Source: Prototheca cutis
Lineage: Eukaryota; Chlorophyta; Trebouxiophyceae; Chlorellales; Chlorellaceae
DNA: 64,000 nt
Reading direction: 5' to 3'
NCBI GenBank assembly: GCA_002897115.2
Contig: BCIH01000004.1
Coordinates: 550,450-614,449, forward strand
Every line of letters starts with the position of its first letter. Position 1 is the first letter of the stretch. This document shows positions 1-11,557 of this stretch, in pieces. Below the pieces are notes generated by a model that was not told the DNA's origin, made no database searches, and saw only the letters and a program-made list of their open reading frames with translations. Position numbers and translations under genes: made by a program.

Positions 1-2116
1 GGTGCCTGGTGGGGTCGGTGTCGCCGGGGACGCGCGTGTCTGCCCTGGGCATCCTGTCCATTTATCAATCTAAAGAAGCAGGCAAGGCACGCGAGCGCGC
101 TGGTGCCGTCGCGCTCCGCCAGTCCTACCTCCGCATCGTGGGATTCCAAGAGGACGTCATGAACGGTGACACCTCACGCAGGCCAACCTTTTCGTAAGTC
201 AAGGGCTTGCTTGGCTTTCGGGGTGTTTCTGTTGGCGATCCATTGGCGGGTGCGTTGTCAGATGTGTGAAAAGGGGGCGTGCTGGCCCCCTGGGGCCCGC
301 TGCCTGCCGACCTCGTGAAGCATGCCCCGTCTTCCCACGAACAAGGACTCACCTCCACGTCAATGACGTCGTCTCCTACTCTACAAACAGCTTGGAAGAG
401 GAGCAGGAATTCAAGGAGTTTGCTTCGCGCCCCGGAGCCATGGAGCGCATCTTTGATCGCATCGCACCGAATGTACGTTCCGTCTGGTTTTGGAGTGTAG
501 GGCTTGTTTTGCTGTTCAGGAGCTTTATGTGGTTGGGGGCATTGGGGTGACTGCGGAGTGGAAAACAAGTGACAGGACTGCCTATCCGGTGCTGAGCACC
601 CCCACTCCCACCAACAACCCTGCAACAGATTTTTGGGCATGCGGAGATCAAAAGGGCGATTGCGGCGCTCTTGTTTGGCGGCGCACGCAAGCGCATGCCG
701 GACGGCACGCACCGTCGTGGGGACATCAACGTCCTGTTGCTGGGCGACCCTTCCACGGCCAAGTCCCAGTTTCTCAAGTTTGCGTCGCAGACTGCGCCCA
801 TCGCCGTCTACACCTCTGGCAAGGGCTCCAGTGCCGCTGGTCTGACTGCCAGTGTCATCAGGTTGTTACCCGTTTGGAGGGGTCCTTTGGTTTGTTCGAT
901 TGTTGTGGGCGCTCTTTGACAAGGCTCACAGCCAATGCTGTCAGTCAGAACCAGCCGATGCTCTTAGCAGCCAAGGCCCCCCCCAATCCACCCGACAGGG
1001 ATCCATCGTCTCGGGAGTTTTACTTGGAAGGAGGTGCCATGGTGCTGGCAGATGGTGGCGTGGTGTGCATCGACGAGTTTGACAAGATGCGGCCCGAGGA
1101 CCGGGTGGCCATTCACGAGGCGATGGAGCAGCAGACGATTTCGATCGCCAAGGCCGGCATCACAACCATGCTGCGGTCGAGAACCAGCGTCCTGGCAGCC
1201 GCCAACCCGCCCTCTGGGCGCTACGACGATCTGCGCAGCGCGCAGGACAATGTCGACCTGCAGTCGACCATTCTGTCGCGGTTCGACCTGATCTTTATCG
1301 TGCGCGACGAGCGCTCCGTGGCACGTGACCGTGCCATTGCGGCGCACGTGCTGGCCGTGCACGGCGCCGCCGCCCGCGACCGCGGGCCCGGCGACGTCAG
1401 TGGAGACGGGGTGACTCGCCCCGACGCTACCGAAGAAAACTTCCTCAAGCGCTACGTCGAGTATGCGCGGTGGGCGTGCAGTCCGCGCATCACGGATTCG
1501 GCCGCAAAACTCCTGGCCAACGAGTACGTTGACTTGCGGCGTGAGGCCATGCGTGCGGCGCGAGCCGAGGGATCCGATGTCCCCGCAGTTCCCGTCACCG
1601 TGCGCCAACTGGAGGCCATCGTCCGCGTCTCCGAAGCACTGGCACGCATGGGATTGCAGGCTGCAGCGGGGGAGGCCCACGTCCGTGCCGCGCTCGGCCT
1701 GTTCAAGGCCTCCACCATGGACGCCGTGCGGTCGGGCCTCGTCGATGGTCTGGTCTTCACAGATGAGCAGCGGGCCGAGCTGCATGGCGTGGAGGAACAA
1801 ATCCGACGCCGTATTGCCATCGGCGCCTTTGTCTCAGAACGCAAGCTCCTCGACGACCTGGGCAGGTATGTTTTTCTGGGTTGGGGGGGCACATGCTACA
1901 TGATGATTGCTGGTTCTCTGCCGAGGCACGCATGTGCTCAAACACCCCCCCCCCCAAAAAAAAATAAATAAATAAATAAATAAATAAATAAAATAATCAA
2001 ACTACTGCAGGGTGGGATACAACGAAAACTCTGTGCGCAAGGCGCTGCTGTTCATGCAGAGCAACGGCGATTTCGAGTACCGACGCGAGCGGCGTCTGGT
2101 GCACAGACTGCGCTGA
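1..2116 (+). CDS. MCM5: MCM5 replicative helicase subunit, 5'-truncated by the window
   Basis: Subunit of the MCM2-7 replicative DNA helicase; nuclear ATPase loaded at origins. Exons as I read them: <1-193, 391-472, 629-861, 999-1865, 2011-2116; phases agree at every junction and the frame ends in TGA. Visible: end of the OB-fold region, Walker A (GDPSTAKS), Walker B (CIDEFDKM), sensor-1 (AANPP) and arginine-finger motif (SRFD), then the C-terminal winged-helix region. The stretch [15 protein letters not shown] is strongly MCM-like, and the order of blocks around it ([30 protein letters not shown]) fits MCM5 better than its paralogues. The N-terminal third lies upstream of base 1. Intron 4 (1866-2010) carries an (ATAA)n run. 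MCM5 versus another MCM is a judgement from memory of the family. Confidence 0.9.
1958..1995. repeat. (ATAA)n microsatellite in MCM5 intron 4
   Basis: About nine units of a TAAA/ATAA tetranucleotide just before the polypyrimidine tract and acceptor of the last MCM5 intron. It follows a C-run and an A-run. Confidence 0.85.
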
Positions 2117-2451
2117 GGGATTGCAGGACGCACGCCGTGCCCTCCTCGCCTGCCTTACTCGCTGTGGCGTGGCACTCACCGACCGATGCAGGAACCCACC
2201 CTGCTTCTCAGCAGTGCACGATGCTTGATGTGTGCAGCGGGTGAAGCTTCAGTATCTCAGCGTGCATCGCCTGGTGCCCACTTGACACGGTACTCATCCC
2301 TCGTACCAAACCCCCCACCCCACCAGCATCTCCACCAACACACGGTGTAAACATCAGCTTCGCACTCTGTTGCTCTTGACAGTATGTACGACCGACAAAC
2401 AAATTGCGCCGTAAATGCGACAAGTTCCAGCGCACAGGCTTGTGGTCAAAC
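2117..2451. other. Convergent 3' intergenic region
   Basis: Lies between the stop codons of MCM5 (+) and the peroxiredoxin gene (-). I see no coding potential; it presumably holds both 3' UTRs. Confidence 0.5.
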
Positions 2452-3562
2452 TCAAATCACTAGCTGCTTGTTGGTGACGGCCGTCTCGGCTGCAGACTGG
2501 AAGCTGGGTTCGGGAGAAATTTTGATCTTTGCAGACAGGATCTTGCCGCCCTTGGCTGCCACGATGTGCGACCGGACGACCTTCCTGGGTGGCAGCAAGG
2601 CACCCACCGCCTTTAGAAACTGCGCGGTGGTGGAGAGGCAGTGACGATGGTGCTGAGTCAACGGGCAGAGTGGGCACATTTTCCAGCCTGTTGCCTGCAC
2701 AGATGAAGTATTCCTCCCAAGCCGCCCAACACATACCTCGCCACTGTCATCAGTCAGGAGATGGTAAGGCAGGCTGAGCTTGTCCTTCCACCTGGTCTGC
2801 GTCCCCGGCTTGTCAAAGCTCAAGCCATACACCTCAAATCCAGCGTCCTTGATCTCCTGGTAACGGTCCCTGAAGCCCTCGGCCTGCCTCGTGCAGCCGC
2901 CAGTATTGGCCTAAAGAGGACACGTGTGTTTGTTTGGGGGTTTCTTGAAGGGGGGAGGGGGCATTTTGCTTGATATCGGGGGACCACATAGACAAGCCAG
3001 GCAGGACGGCCCCACAAGGAAAATGAAGCAGCATCCACAACGCATCTTCCATCACCCTGGGGTACATGAAGATGATGACTCCCGAGTCCTTTGCCAGGTC
3101 CTGCAAGGTAATGAGTTGCGATCACACCTGAGTTGGCCTCTGGGGCTGATGCTGGAAATTATCGTCTGATCTGGCGACACTCGCACCCCGCCCGAATCGG
3201 CCACACACCTGAATGTTCACTTGCTCATCATCATTCCTGGTCACCACTACGTTGGGAAGCAGGTCGCCCTCTTTCAGTGGACCCTTGCTAGCTTTCACAG
3301 CTGCCTGATCCTCAGCACCCTTGGTCTCCTTGGCAGGAGACGCTTCTGGCTTGGCGGCGGCCGTTGTCTTGGCCTTCTTCTTAGGAGAAGCCGCCTTTTT
3401 CTCCTTCAGCGGGCTTGACGGTTGCTGCACAGGTGCCGATGGCTCGGCATTTTCCTCCTCGGCGGCCTTGCGCTTGCTCTTGCCCTTGGATGGAGGCCCC
3501 TTGGACTCGGGCTGTCCGGGCTTGTCCTTGCCCGCTGCAGCACTCCTGGTAGCTGGCGCCAT
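2452..3562 (-). CDS. Peroxiredoxin Q/BCP-type thiol peroxidase with basic N-terminal tail (nuclear Dot5-like)
   Basis: Thiol peroxidase reducing hydroperoxides with a catalytic cysteine. Exons in coding order: 3562-3209, 3100-3056, 2910-2737, 2619-2452; 246 aa, all phases agree. Residues 1-95 are rich in Lys, Ala, Pro and Ser (several KKK-type clusters), a low-complexity nuclear or chromatin-type tail. The thioredoxin-fold domain follows: KEGDLLPNV, IIFMYPRANTGGCTRQA with the peroxidatic Cys, GLSFDKP, and the C-terminal VRSHIVAAKGGK and KISPE blocks. Yeast Dot5, a nuclear thiol peroxidase, has very similar RSHF and KISPE blocks, so nuclear location is my inference. No chloroplast transit peptide is obvious, unlike plant PrxQ. 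The CTRQA motif lacks the second Cys of typical CxxxxC BCPs, suggesting a 1-Cys mechanism or a distant resolving Cys. Confidence 0.85.
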
Positions 3563-3864
3563 TCTCCAGATCCAGATGCCAAACTGCCCATGTGTAACTA
3601 AAATATTGACAACGGGGTGCGTATGGGTTGCGTGGGAAGTGTTCGTGCATTCCTAAGGCTAGATCATCGATGGGGTGTCGAGCTTGCCTCATCACGGCGA
3701 TTTGGGTTTGGGGTCCGACAGCGCCATGATAGAGTGGTCGTTCTCGAACTCGGCAGCGACTCACGGCATCAAATGGCCTTGGTAATTCATGATTACATAT
3801 GTATTGAGCTGATAGTTGAGTATGAACGGCGGAACAGGCGCCCCATGATTGTGGGCTGCAGCTC

Positions 3865-5702
3865 ATGCCGGGTGCATGGACGGTGCCATTGGGCAATGCC
3901 TGCAGCGCAAAGGTCTTTGAAGCCGTAGGGGCGCCTTTTCCCAGGCCACCACGGCGTCATCGCTGCGCTTCACATGCTCACAATGGCGACGATTGCCCCG
4001 CAGTGGGGATTGACCTGGGCACCACCAACTCTGCCATAGCGGTGGGTGGGTTTGGTGGGAGGTGGTGGACGAGGGATGCATGGCTAGACGAAGAATTTCT
4101 GGCAGAGACCACCTGGGGTCATCCGTTCCATGCCCGTGCCCTGCAGGTCATAGAAAATGGCCGGCCTCGCATCATCCCCGTGGACGGAGGGCACCGCACC
4201 ATGCCCTCCACAGTGGCATACATGCCAGACGGCTCCGTCCTCGTGGGCAGAGCTGCCCAGAGGTCCGTGGGTGTGGGTGGTAAAGGGAATTGGCAGGCAA
4301 GAGAGAGGAGAGACGACGGATGATCCAGCAGATTGACAACCCCCACCCCCTCCCTTCGAAAATACAAAAAAAACACAGAGCTCCAGCAGGATGTGTGCTG
4401 CAGTCGACCAAGCGGTTTATGGGACGCAGTGCAAGCGAAATTCGTATGATTCGGTCGTTACGCCCCCCACAGCCGCTTATCCCGGCCGAGGATGGACAGC
4501 TGGCGTTCCAGGGCACGGGCTGGCCGACGCGGGTAACCCCCGGCGCGGCTGCTGGGGCTGTTCTCGCGGCCTTGCTGGACGACGCGAGAATGTACTTTGG
4601 CGGTCGACGACCCACGCGTGCCGTGGTGTCAGTTCCAGCGTACTTCAACGATGCGGCACGTGCTGCCACGGCGGCGGCTGCGGCAGATGCGGGTCTGGCA
4701 CGGACGCGGCTGGTGCATGAGCCCGTGGCGGCGGGCCTAGCGTACGGCCTCGACCTCGACCGTCATCGCTGTGTGGCGGTGCTGGACCTGGGTGGTGGGA
4801 CGTTTGATGCCTCGGTCCTTCGTGTCGGCGGCGGCGCTGTGGAGGTACTGGGCACTGCGGGTGACCCGCTGCTGGGCGGCGACGATTGGGACGCAGCGGT
4901 CGCTGCCTGGCTCAGGCGCCGCGCTGCACGTGCGGGCGTACCGCTTGATCCTGGCGATCCGGGTGTCGCTGGATCGCTCCGCGCGGTCGCCGAGGACGTC
5001 AAGCGACAGCTTTCCACGCAGCGCGAGGTGCAAGTCAGGGTGCCGGGGGCATCCGGGCCCTTTCGTTTGAGTGCTACAGCCCTGGACGATATGACTGCCA
5101 AGCTCTACCTCAGAATGAGAGAGGTCGTTGATCGCGCCTGCTGGCAGGTGTGTGTGTATGTTTTTCTTTTTTTAAGAGGTGGGTGTCGCGCATGTGTGCC
5201 CAACTGTGAGAAGAAGCGGCCTGGCCTGCCGGGCTGTGTGCAGGTGGGGATTGACTTGGAGGAGTTGAGGGCGGCGGCTGAGGAGGGTCGACCCCAGCTC
5301 GAGGGCCCGCACCCGGCTCTGACAGAGGTGCTGCTGGTCGGCGGCGCCACACGCATGCCGGGCTTCCAGCGCTTTGTGAAGAACATGACGGGGTTGGAAC
5401 CCGACCACAGCGCCGTGCACCCGGACCTGGTACAAAGTGTTTGGCATGTGTGTTTGGGGGGGCTATGCACGCTGCGCACGCTGTGCTTGCGGTGACAGTG
5501 CTCACACTCATACTCCCAGAGTCTGTGTTCCATTGAGTGACGACCAGAACCCCCTTGTGAAAAAAAACGATAGGCGGTAGCGCTGGGCGCTGGCATCTGT
5601 GCGGGACTGCGGGATGGCACGACCAAGGACATATTCCTGGCGGACGTGTGGCAAGCTGCCATGATCAGGGCCTTGGCGGCGAGCCAGGCCCAGGAGGGGT
5701 GA
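3865..5702 (+). CDS. Hsp70/DnaK-like protein containing only the nucleotide-binding domain
   Basis: Hsp70-family ATPase. Exons: 3865-4041, 4147-4266 (3' end uncertain), 4404-5147, 5244-5429, 5574-5702; about 450 aa. Motifs in order: VGIDLGTTNSAIAV (phosphate 1), TKRFMGR, VVSVPAYFNDAARAA, HEPVAAGLAYGLD, LDLGGGTFDASVL (phosphate 2), the GGDDWD block, ADVKRQLS-like stretch, LVGGATRMP (adenosine loop) and AVALGAG. It then ends KDIFLADVWQAA plus about 12 residues and a TGA, exactly where a canonical Hsp70 would enter the linker and substrate-binding domain. The 45 residues before GIDLG are Arg/Ala/Pro-rich and could be an organellar transit peptide. Family resemblance is to bacterial or organellar DnaK rather than cytosolic Hsp70. 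The exon 2/3 junction omits the NPENT-type loop and may be mis-drawn. Confidence 0.8.
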
Positions 5703-5970
5703 GCTGGCCGCGGTCATGGGTGCCGGTGCTCGACCGCAAGACCCGCCTCCGGCAACCTCCCGTAGCCTCCCGACACGGAGCCTGGCACCCCCCGTCCGGG
5801 ATCTTTGTACGATGAAATAGTGGGCCACCTGGCTCGTCACACCTTGTAGCATCATGTCATGATAACTTCCGATGAATGTTAATGGAAGGCAGATGTTCTA
5901 TGAATCATTTGGCATTCAGTAGATGGTGAAAGGAGGACCGCAGGTCGCCTCGGCCGCGAGCGGGTGTGGG

Positions 5971-6689
5971 ATGCCATGGAGAGGCCCATTGATGCTGCTA
6001 TTGCTCCATTTCGTAGGTAAACTGAGGTGACTGTACAGTTACATAGATTTGGGTGCGTCTCGGAAGACAATAGGGTTGGAATCTGAACGCGGTCCGATGC
6101 GACAATACCGCAGGTGGGCAACCGAATGCGACGTCTAAGGAGTGTACCGACCTCGGCCGCTCGCTGCTTCAAAGCTCGTGCGCCCCTCAGATCGCATTCT
6201 TGTTACAGTGCGTTCCCATGGAGAGTTGACTTGCAGACGGGAGCGCGTGAACGGGTGCCGTCAAAACCTGCATGTGTATCGGCCCGCGTATTTAAACAGG
6301 GTGGGCAACGGCCAGCGTTCACCCCACTACACTGACCAGGAATTTCAGAGTTACGTCTACAGACTCGACCACAGCAGCACAGCTGGACAGTCTGCTGTAC
6401 ACCATTGCCAATGGAAACCCTTCGGAGACGTAGGTTTGGGGATTGGATGAGCAGTACCCAGTTGCCATGGGGACTCCAACAATCTGGCCAGCACGTCATC
6501 CTGACTTTCCTGTACAACCCTTGCAGATGCTGCAACAATACCACAGCGTTCAAGGAAGCTGCACAAGAATGCCAATGCATACCTCTGGACTTCACCAATT
6601 CCACTCTGCAAGACACGCCTACGAGCTCAGCAAACGCCATAGTTGCCGCGCTGGAGAGGGCATGCAATGTCACTCTGGGTCAATGTTGA
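5971..6689 (+). CDS. Small secreted cysteine-rich protein, LTP-like eight-cysteine pattern (copy A)
   Basis: Predicted extracellular protein of unknown ligand. Proposed exons: 5971-6016 (signal peptide, MPWRGPLMLLLLHF), 6209-6287, 6349-6429, 6527-6689; about 122 aa. Reading through the splices gives the order C-x7-C, CC, CxC, C-x6-C, which is the plant non-specific lipid-transfer/hydrophobic-seed-protein skeleton (C..C..CC..CxC..C..C). The last exon is supported by its long open frame, and its partner in copy B has the same exon-phase layout: the CC pair is created at the intron 3 junction in both. Several N-x-T/S sequons suggest N-glycosylation. Exons 1-2 are less certain than 3-4. Confidence 0.6.
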
Positions 6690-6984
6690 CGTTTTATTCT
6701 GATTGACGAGCTGTGGCAGTGAACGGATGAATGTTTGACAAAGACCTTTCTGGTGCTGGGGGCGCATGTGGCCCGGACCTCGGGTCGGGCTGAATGGCGC
6801 TGGTATATTTCCCTTGGGGGAAACAGTTTTCTGATGCGGGCTGCACCGCGACAGCGGCAGAGGTTTCCCGAGTCTTTCGGACGCAACCAATGTCATGTTT
6901 TCACGTTTAGACGACCGGCGAGATTATTCCGGAGGTTCACGGGCAGTAGAGGGAGGCTGCCGGGCCGTCCCTCCAGGCAGCGAC

Positions 6985-7762
6985 ATGCACCGTGTCCGCT
7001 GGAAAGAGCTAGGATTCCTGTGTCTGAGCGGCCTCATTCTGTCCATCGCCGGCATATGTATGTCGATATAATGATATTTACTAGATGATGTACGTCTCAC
7101 ATCTTGGAAATCCCCATTGCAGAGTCGGTACTTAAAAACCCCCTCCAAGCAGGTCGAGCGCAGGATGAGTGTGTTGCCTCCGGCCTCGACGCCTTCGGGT
7201 CCTGTAACTCGGAGGCCATCTACATCATTAGGCGAGTTGGTCATTGCATCGTGGATTCCGGGCATGACTGCGTGAGATTGGGGCAGCGGGGGCGGGGCAG
7301 AACGATCCCCTGAATGCTCGCCCGTACAGCACGGCCAAGTTCGTACGACCTGCTTCCTCTCGCACAGGACGTTCCCGTTCGACGCGCCGGCTCCAATAAC
7401 CTCTCAAGAGCTGGATGCACTGATTAACAATGCCCCCGACAACATCCCATCAGAGCAGTGCGTTGACCTGTGTGTTTTGGTCTGGGGATTGGTTTGGCAA
7501 AGCTGGGAAGACTGCGCAGCCACTCCAAGTACAAAATAACCCGTGTTGCCTGCTCTGGCAACGGGTGCCCATGCCCCCACTCGACCCATGCAGGTGCTGC
7601 GATTCTGTGTGGAACTTCCTGAAACCCAATGCAACCTGCAACTGCGACCATGAGTTGCTGGAGCTGCTACCAACGGCAGGTGTCACCGAGAACGGTCTCA
7701 ATGGCATGCTCGAATTCATGGTGAACATTTGCGACCTGGACACCACGATGAGCTGCCCGTGA
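6985..7762 (+). CDS. Small secreted cysteine-rich protein, LTP-like eight-cysteine pattern (copy B)
   Basis: Tandem paralogue of the preceding gene, 295 bp downstream on the same strand. Proposed exons: 6985-7057 (signal peptide, LCLSGLILSIAG), 7153-7232, 7368-7457, 7594-7762. The mature part should begin near RAQDEC. Cysteine order: C-x9-C, then an acidic, Asn/Pro-rich spacer, PSEQCC, CNC, IC-x7-C; this is again the LTP-type eight-cysteine order. Intron 2 appears to use a GC donor (ATTAG|GCGAGT at 7233), the only site that keeps frame. The best-conserved part between A and B is the block PSE(T/Q)CC followed by about 15 residues and CxC. Family assignment rests on the cysteine pattern only. 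Confidence 0.65.
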
Positions 7763-8367
7763 CATTGCCAGCTCCCGCTGCCAGACACTGCCGGAGGAGC
7801 TTCCACTGCCCGATGGCATCGGCTCTGGCAGGGCCTGCCTGGTTGCCATGATTCTGAACCTGGTGCGAACACCTGTCCTGCTGGCCAGCCCGTTGCCGAG
7901 CCACAAGCAGCCTGCCCATCGTCACACTTCCTCTCGCTCGGTAATTCCCAGTGCATGCCTGTCCCGTCGGTTGCACGCCATCAAGGCACTATGGCCCGGC
8001 ACTTCCGACGCTGCGGAAGCGTCTCTCGGCGTAGGCTTGTTCTGGGCTTGTGTACTTCCCCCTTGATTCTTTTCCTAGTTCCCATGCATTCTTCATTGAT
8101 CAATCTCTTGGACCGACACTTACCTCCCTGCACTGCCTGCGCCCGACCACACAACTGAGCGACGACCGGGCGCAGGGATGACCTGCAAAGCTGCAGGAGC
8201 CTTGCGCACTAGAAAACGTGGAGAACCACCGTTAAACAGTGGATGTGACACGCATGTCAGATCATGAAAAAGGCAAGCGCTGGCAAGCATGGTTTCAGCA
8301 GGCCTGTCCCAGGTCCAGAAGGTGGGGTCAGAACGTTAGACCGCCCTGCCATGCGTGATCAAGCTCC
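7763..8367. other. Intergenic, no gene seen
   Basis: Between the LTP-like gene B (+) and the SAP-domain gene (-), which converge. Short open frames here look random; I could not support a gene. Confidence 0.5.
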
Positions 8368-9199
8368 TCAGCTGCCCTGGGTCACCGCCGCGCGCTGCTG
8401 CTCGTCGAGTATCCGGGTGATGAGGTCATCCTTCTTTCCACTCACGGGCAGGGCCCAGGCCTTGAGGATGGTCTGTAGCTCCCTAATCGTCCGTGCCTGG
8501 AGCGCCAACCGTGAGAACTTGGTGGCCAGCGGTGGGGGCACGCCCGCGCCGCTGCCAGAGGGGCTTCCCGCCGAGGCAGCGGGGGACCCGGCGTCGCCGG
8601 CCGGCGCAGCCGCCGAGCCGCTGGGACCCGCATGGGAGGGCCCCGCTTCGCCTGTCTGATGCCGCTTGCCCGCCCTCTGGCTTTCACTGCCCGGCTCCAG
8701 CACTCGCTTGCCTTTGTCTGTGCGTGGTGCGCAGAACGTTGCTGTCTTTGAGATCAAGCTATCCAGAAGCAGCAGTCTCTCAAGTCAGGCCCTACGTCAC
8801 TGCCCAGTCAGCCCAAGCACTCCCCCACCCACAGGGCGCACCTGCTGCCTTTGGGCCGGGCGTCCCTCGGAGCTTCTTCTCCAGCTGTGCCTTGCGGGTC
8901 TGCAGTTGCCTAATCAGGATGCTGGTGGGATCGGTGCGGATGACCTGGTCCGCAGACGGCGCTGTCTCGTGATTGGCCAGGTACATGCTGGGAGGTGGGA
9001 CCAGGACATGCCCCCGGTGCAGCGACTGCAATCGCCCACTGCATATGTTGGCGGTGGCGAGGGATGCGCGTCACATGTCCATGTCGACATTGCCATGCAT
9101 GTATAAGGCCATGTGTCCTTCCGCAAATGCACGAGCTGGACAGCAGGCTGCTCACCTGCTCGGCAAGTCGAGCAGGAGCTCGCCAACGCCTGAGGCCAT
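8368..9199 (-). CDS. Small SAP-domain protein (nucleic-acid binding, unknown function)
   Basis: Exons in coding order: 9199-9156, 8987-8842, 8741-8368; about 187 aa, phases agree and frame ends in TGA. N-terminal half has a basic coiled-coil-like stretch (LIRQLQTRKAQLEKKLR). The middle is Ala/Gly/Ser/Pro-rich low complexity. The C-terminal about 40 residues match the SAP helix-extension-helix pattern (TIRELQTILKAWALPVSGKKDDLITRI), a DNA/RNA-binding motif of chromatin and RNA-processing proteins. No other domain recognised. The next gene on this strand (SURF6) ends about 290 bp upstream of this start, so the two are in tandem, but I infer no functional link. Confidence 0.6.
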
Positions 9200-9488
9200 G
9201 GCGACACGACGTTCTCCCTCTCTACTGCGACAGTCCAGACATGCGATAGCTGCCGTTCAATATCAGCCGAACAGTGCGTGCGATGCGCACGACACCATGG
9301 CAGCTCCGGCAAAGAGTTGCCTTGAATCGAGCCCGAACACACACCCTTTTCTGACGACTGATTGCGAAGGGGTGATCGCTTGCCAAAACTGGCGTCACAT
9401 CTGGGCCTGATGGCTGCATTGATCTCATTACGCGTTACAACCACAGAGCTTGCAAAATACAAGGGGTAATGTGCGTATGTTTTCACTC

Positions 9489-11557
9489 TCATGCCTTCTT
9501 CGCAGGCGTGATGAAGCCAGCCTTGCGGCCCTCGAAACCTGCCCGCAAGAGCTTCTGCTCCCGGCGGTCCTTCTTCCTGTCTTTCTTCTTCTGGATCCGC
9601 GTGGAGATGTTGTCTTTCCGTCTGCACAATGGGTTGAGCGACGGATGTAGCAACAGGTGTTGAACCTGTGAAACGACTGCAAGATCGCCTGTTGCAGCTC
9701 CTCCATGCAAGGCAGCTCCGCCGTGTGGCACATACAACCCCCCCACCCACCCACCCGCCCACACGCATATGGCCAAGCAGCACCCAAACCTCACTTTTGC
9801 TGTCGACGTTTCTGCTCATCATCCTGTTTCGTTTTCCGGTCTTGCCAGGCTTTTTGCTTCTTCGCCTTGAGCTTGGCTTCCTGAACAAGGTCAGCGGGGG
9901 ATGGGCAACGGTCTGCAATGATCCATGTGCGGTCAACCCCTGCACGCTGCCGCCTCCAAGCTACACCCGCCAGGACCGAGTGCTCACACCGTCACAACAG
10001 GTGACACACCCTAGCCAATCAAGCACACAGTACCCTGTGGGGTACCTTTTTGAGGCTCTTCCGAAGCAGCTTCGCATCATCAAACACCTTCTCTCCACTG
10101 GCCCTCGCAGCGGCCGTGCTCCACGCCTCCTGCTCATTGGGAAGGTTGCGTAATAGCCGAGGTTGACGGATTGATTGCATGGGAAGGGATCCTTTGCCTG
10201 ATGGGCACAATCATTGCCAGTCATGATGTCGGCGATACTGCCCTGCTTCCATGGCTTGCTTGGGCTCATGCATGAGCACCTGTGACCAGGCAGGTCCACA
10301 TGCGCCCACCCATGCTCAAGCATAGGCGCACACACGGCTCGCGACTACTGACTCACCTCCTGCGTGCGACCCATGCCTGCGGCGGCCCGGCCCTCTGCCC
10401 GTGCCAGCAGCTGGGCCTTGCTGGGTTTCCGTGCCTTCTTTCCCTTGCCTTCGCCAGTCTCCACCCGCGTCAACGCCTGGTCGCTGCCTTGGACGGGCTG
10501 CGGCCTGCTCTTCTCCTGGACCTCCGGCTGCTGGGGCACCGGCTTTGCTGCACCATCAGCACCCCGCTTGGCGCCCTGTAGCAGTTGGGTGCCATCACGC
10601 GGGAATCTCAGACCCATGGCACCAATCGTCCATCGCGACGGCCATGGTCCATGGCAACAGGTCCCACACATAGAAATACGCAAGAAAAAGCCTTATGACA
10701 TGCACCCTCAGTACACCACCAATGCTCAACACACTCCAAGCATCCATCCACAACTCGTCCTGCCGACCTTGGAGCGCTGTCGGGCATCGGAGAGGACCTT
10801 GTCCCGCCAGGCCTTGGCCTGCTCGCCGCTGCTGGCTTGGGCCTCAGCCTTGCGCTGCTGCCGCATCAGCTGCAGGAAGGCAGGGGCGACGTGTGGAAGG
10901 CATGGTCAGCCAGTGTCGTTGGGAATCAGAGCACACAAGCCTACCGCACAGCTGCCACAGCATACGCACTTCGAGCTTCTTCTGCAGGCGCTCCCGCAGC
11001 TCCTCCCGAGATGGCGGTTTGCCTGCAAACGGGGGAAGCAGGCTCTCTCCAGTTCAGCACAGATTGCGGTCAACAGATCGGCTCAAACAAGATCTTCAAT
11101 GCACATACCAGGCCCACTGCCACCAGCAGCACGCCACCCCACAGTGTCAGACATACACCCTCTCATCACACACAGCCCACACACCGTCGGCAAAAGTGAG
11201 TGTGGCTCCAGACGATCGACCCGCTTCTGGCGCGCCAGTGGGGGACCGAGGCTGTGCAGCGGGCTCCTTGTCTGGGACGGGGGTGGAGGGCATGGCCCCT
11301 GACGCCCCGCCTGCCCGGTCCTGGGCGCCTGCCTGCTGCTGCCTCTGGATGTCCAGCGTCGTGGGCGCCTGGTCCGGGTCCATTTTCGCCAGCTTGGTGG
11401 CCTTATACTGGGCCTTGAAGGCGGCCTTGGCCTCCAGGCGGACCGCCTTCTTCTCGTACCGCAGGTTCACATGGTCCGCATCGGTGTGAAGGTAGTACTT
11501 TGGCGGCACCAGCGCGACCAGGCGATCGAAAAACGCCGCATGAGCCTCCACAGCCAT
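9489..11557 (-). CDS. SURF6: SURF6/Rrp14 nucleolar ribosome-biogenesis protein
   Basis: Nucleolar factor for pre-rRNA processing and 40S/60S assembly. Exons in coding order: 11557-11185, 11022-10970, 10869-10768, about 10590 (start unresolved) to 10357, 10129-10046, 9880-9795, 9621-9489. N-terminus FFDRLVALVPPKYYLHTD matches the Rrp14 N-terminal box. SURF6 core: PSREELRERLQKKLE, the KPSKAQLLARAEG block, SGEKVFDDAKLLRKSLKK, KLKAKKQKAWQDR and the terminal RAGFEGRKAGF. The C-terminal half is very Lys/Arg-rich, as in the family. The junction between the third and fourth coding exons does not phase cleanly in my reading, so about 30 residues there are uncertain; the rest is consistent. Confidence 0.85.

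Noticed and set aside
8914..9945. 343-codon minus-strand open frame
   Set aside because: It crosses the end of SURF6 and the start of the SAP gene in a frame matching neither; no domain content.
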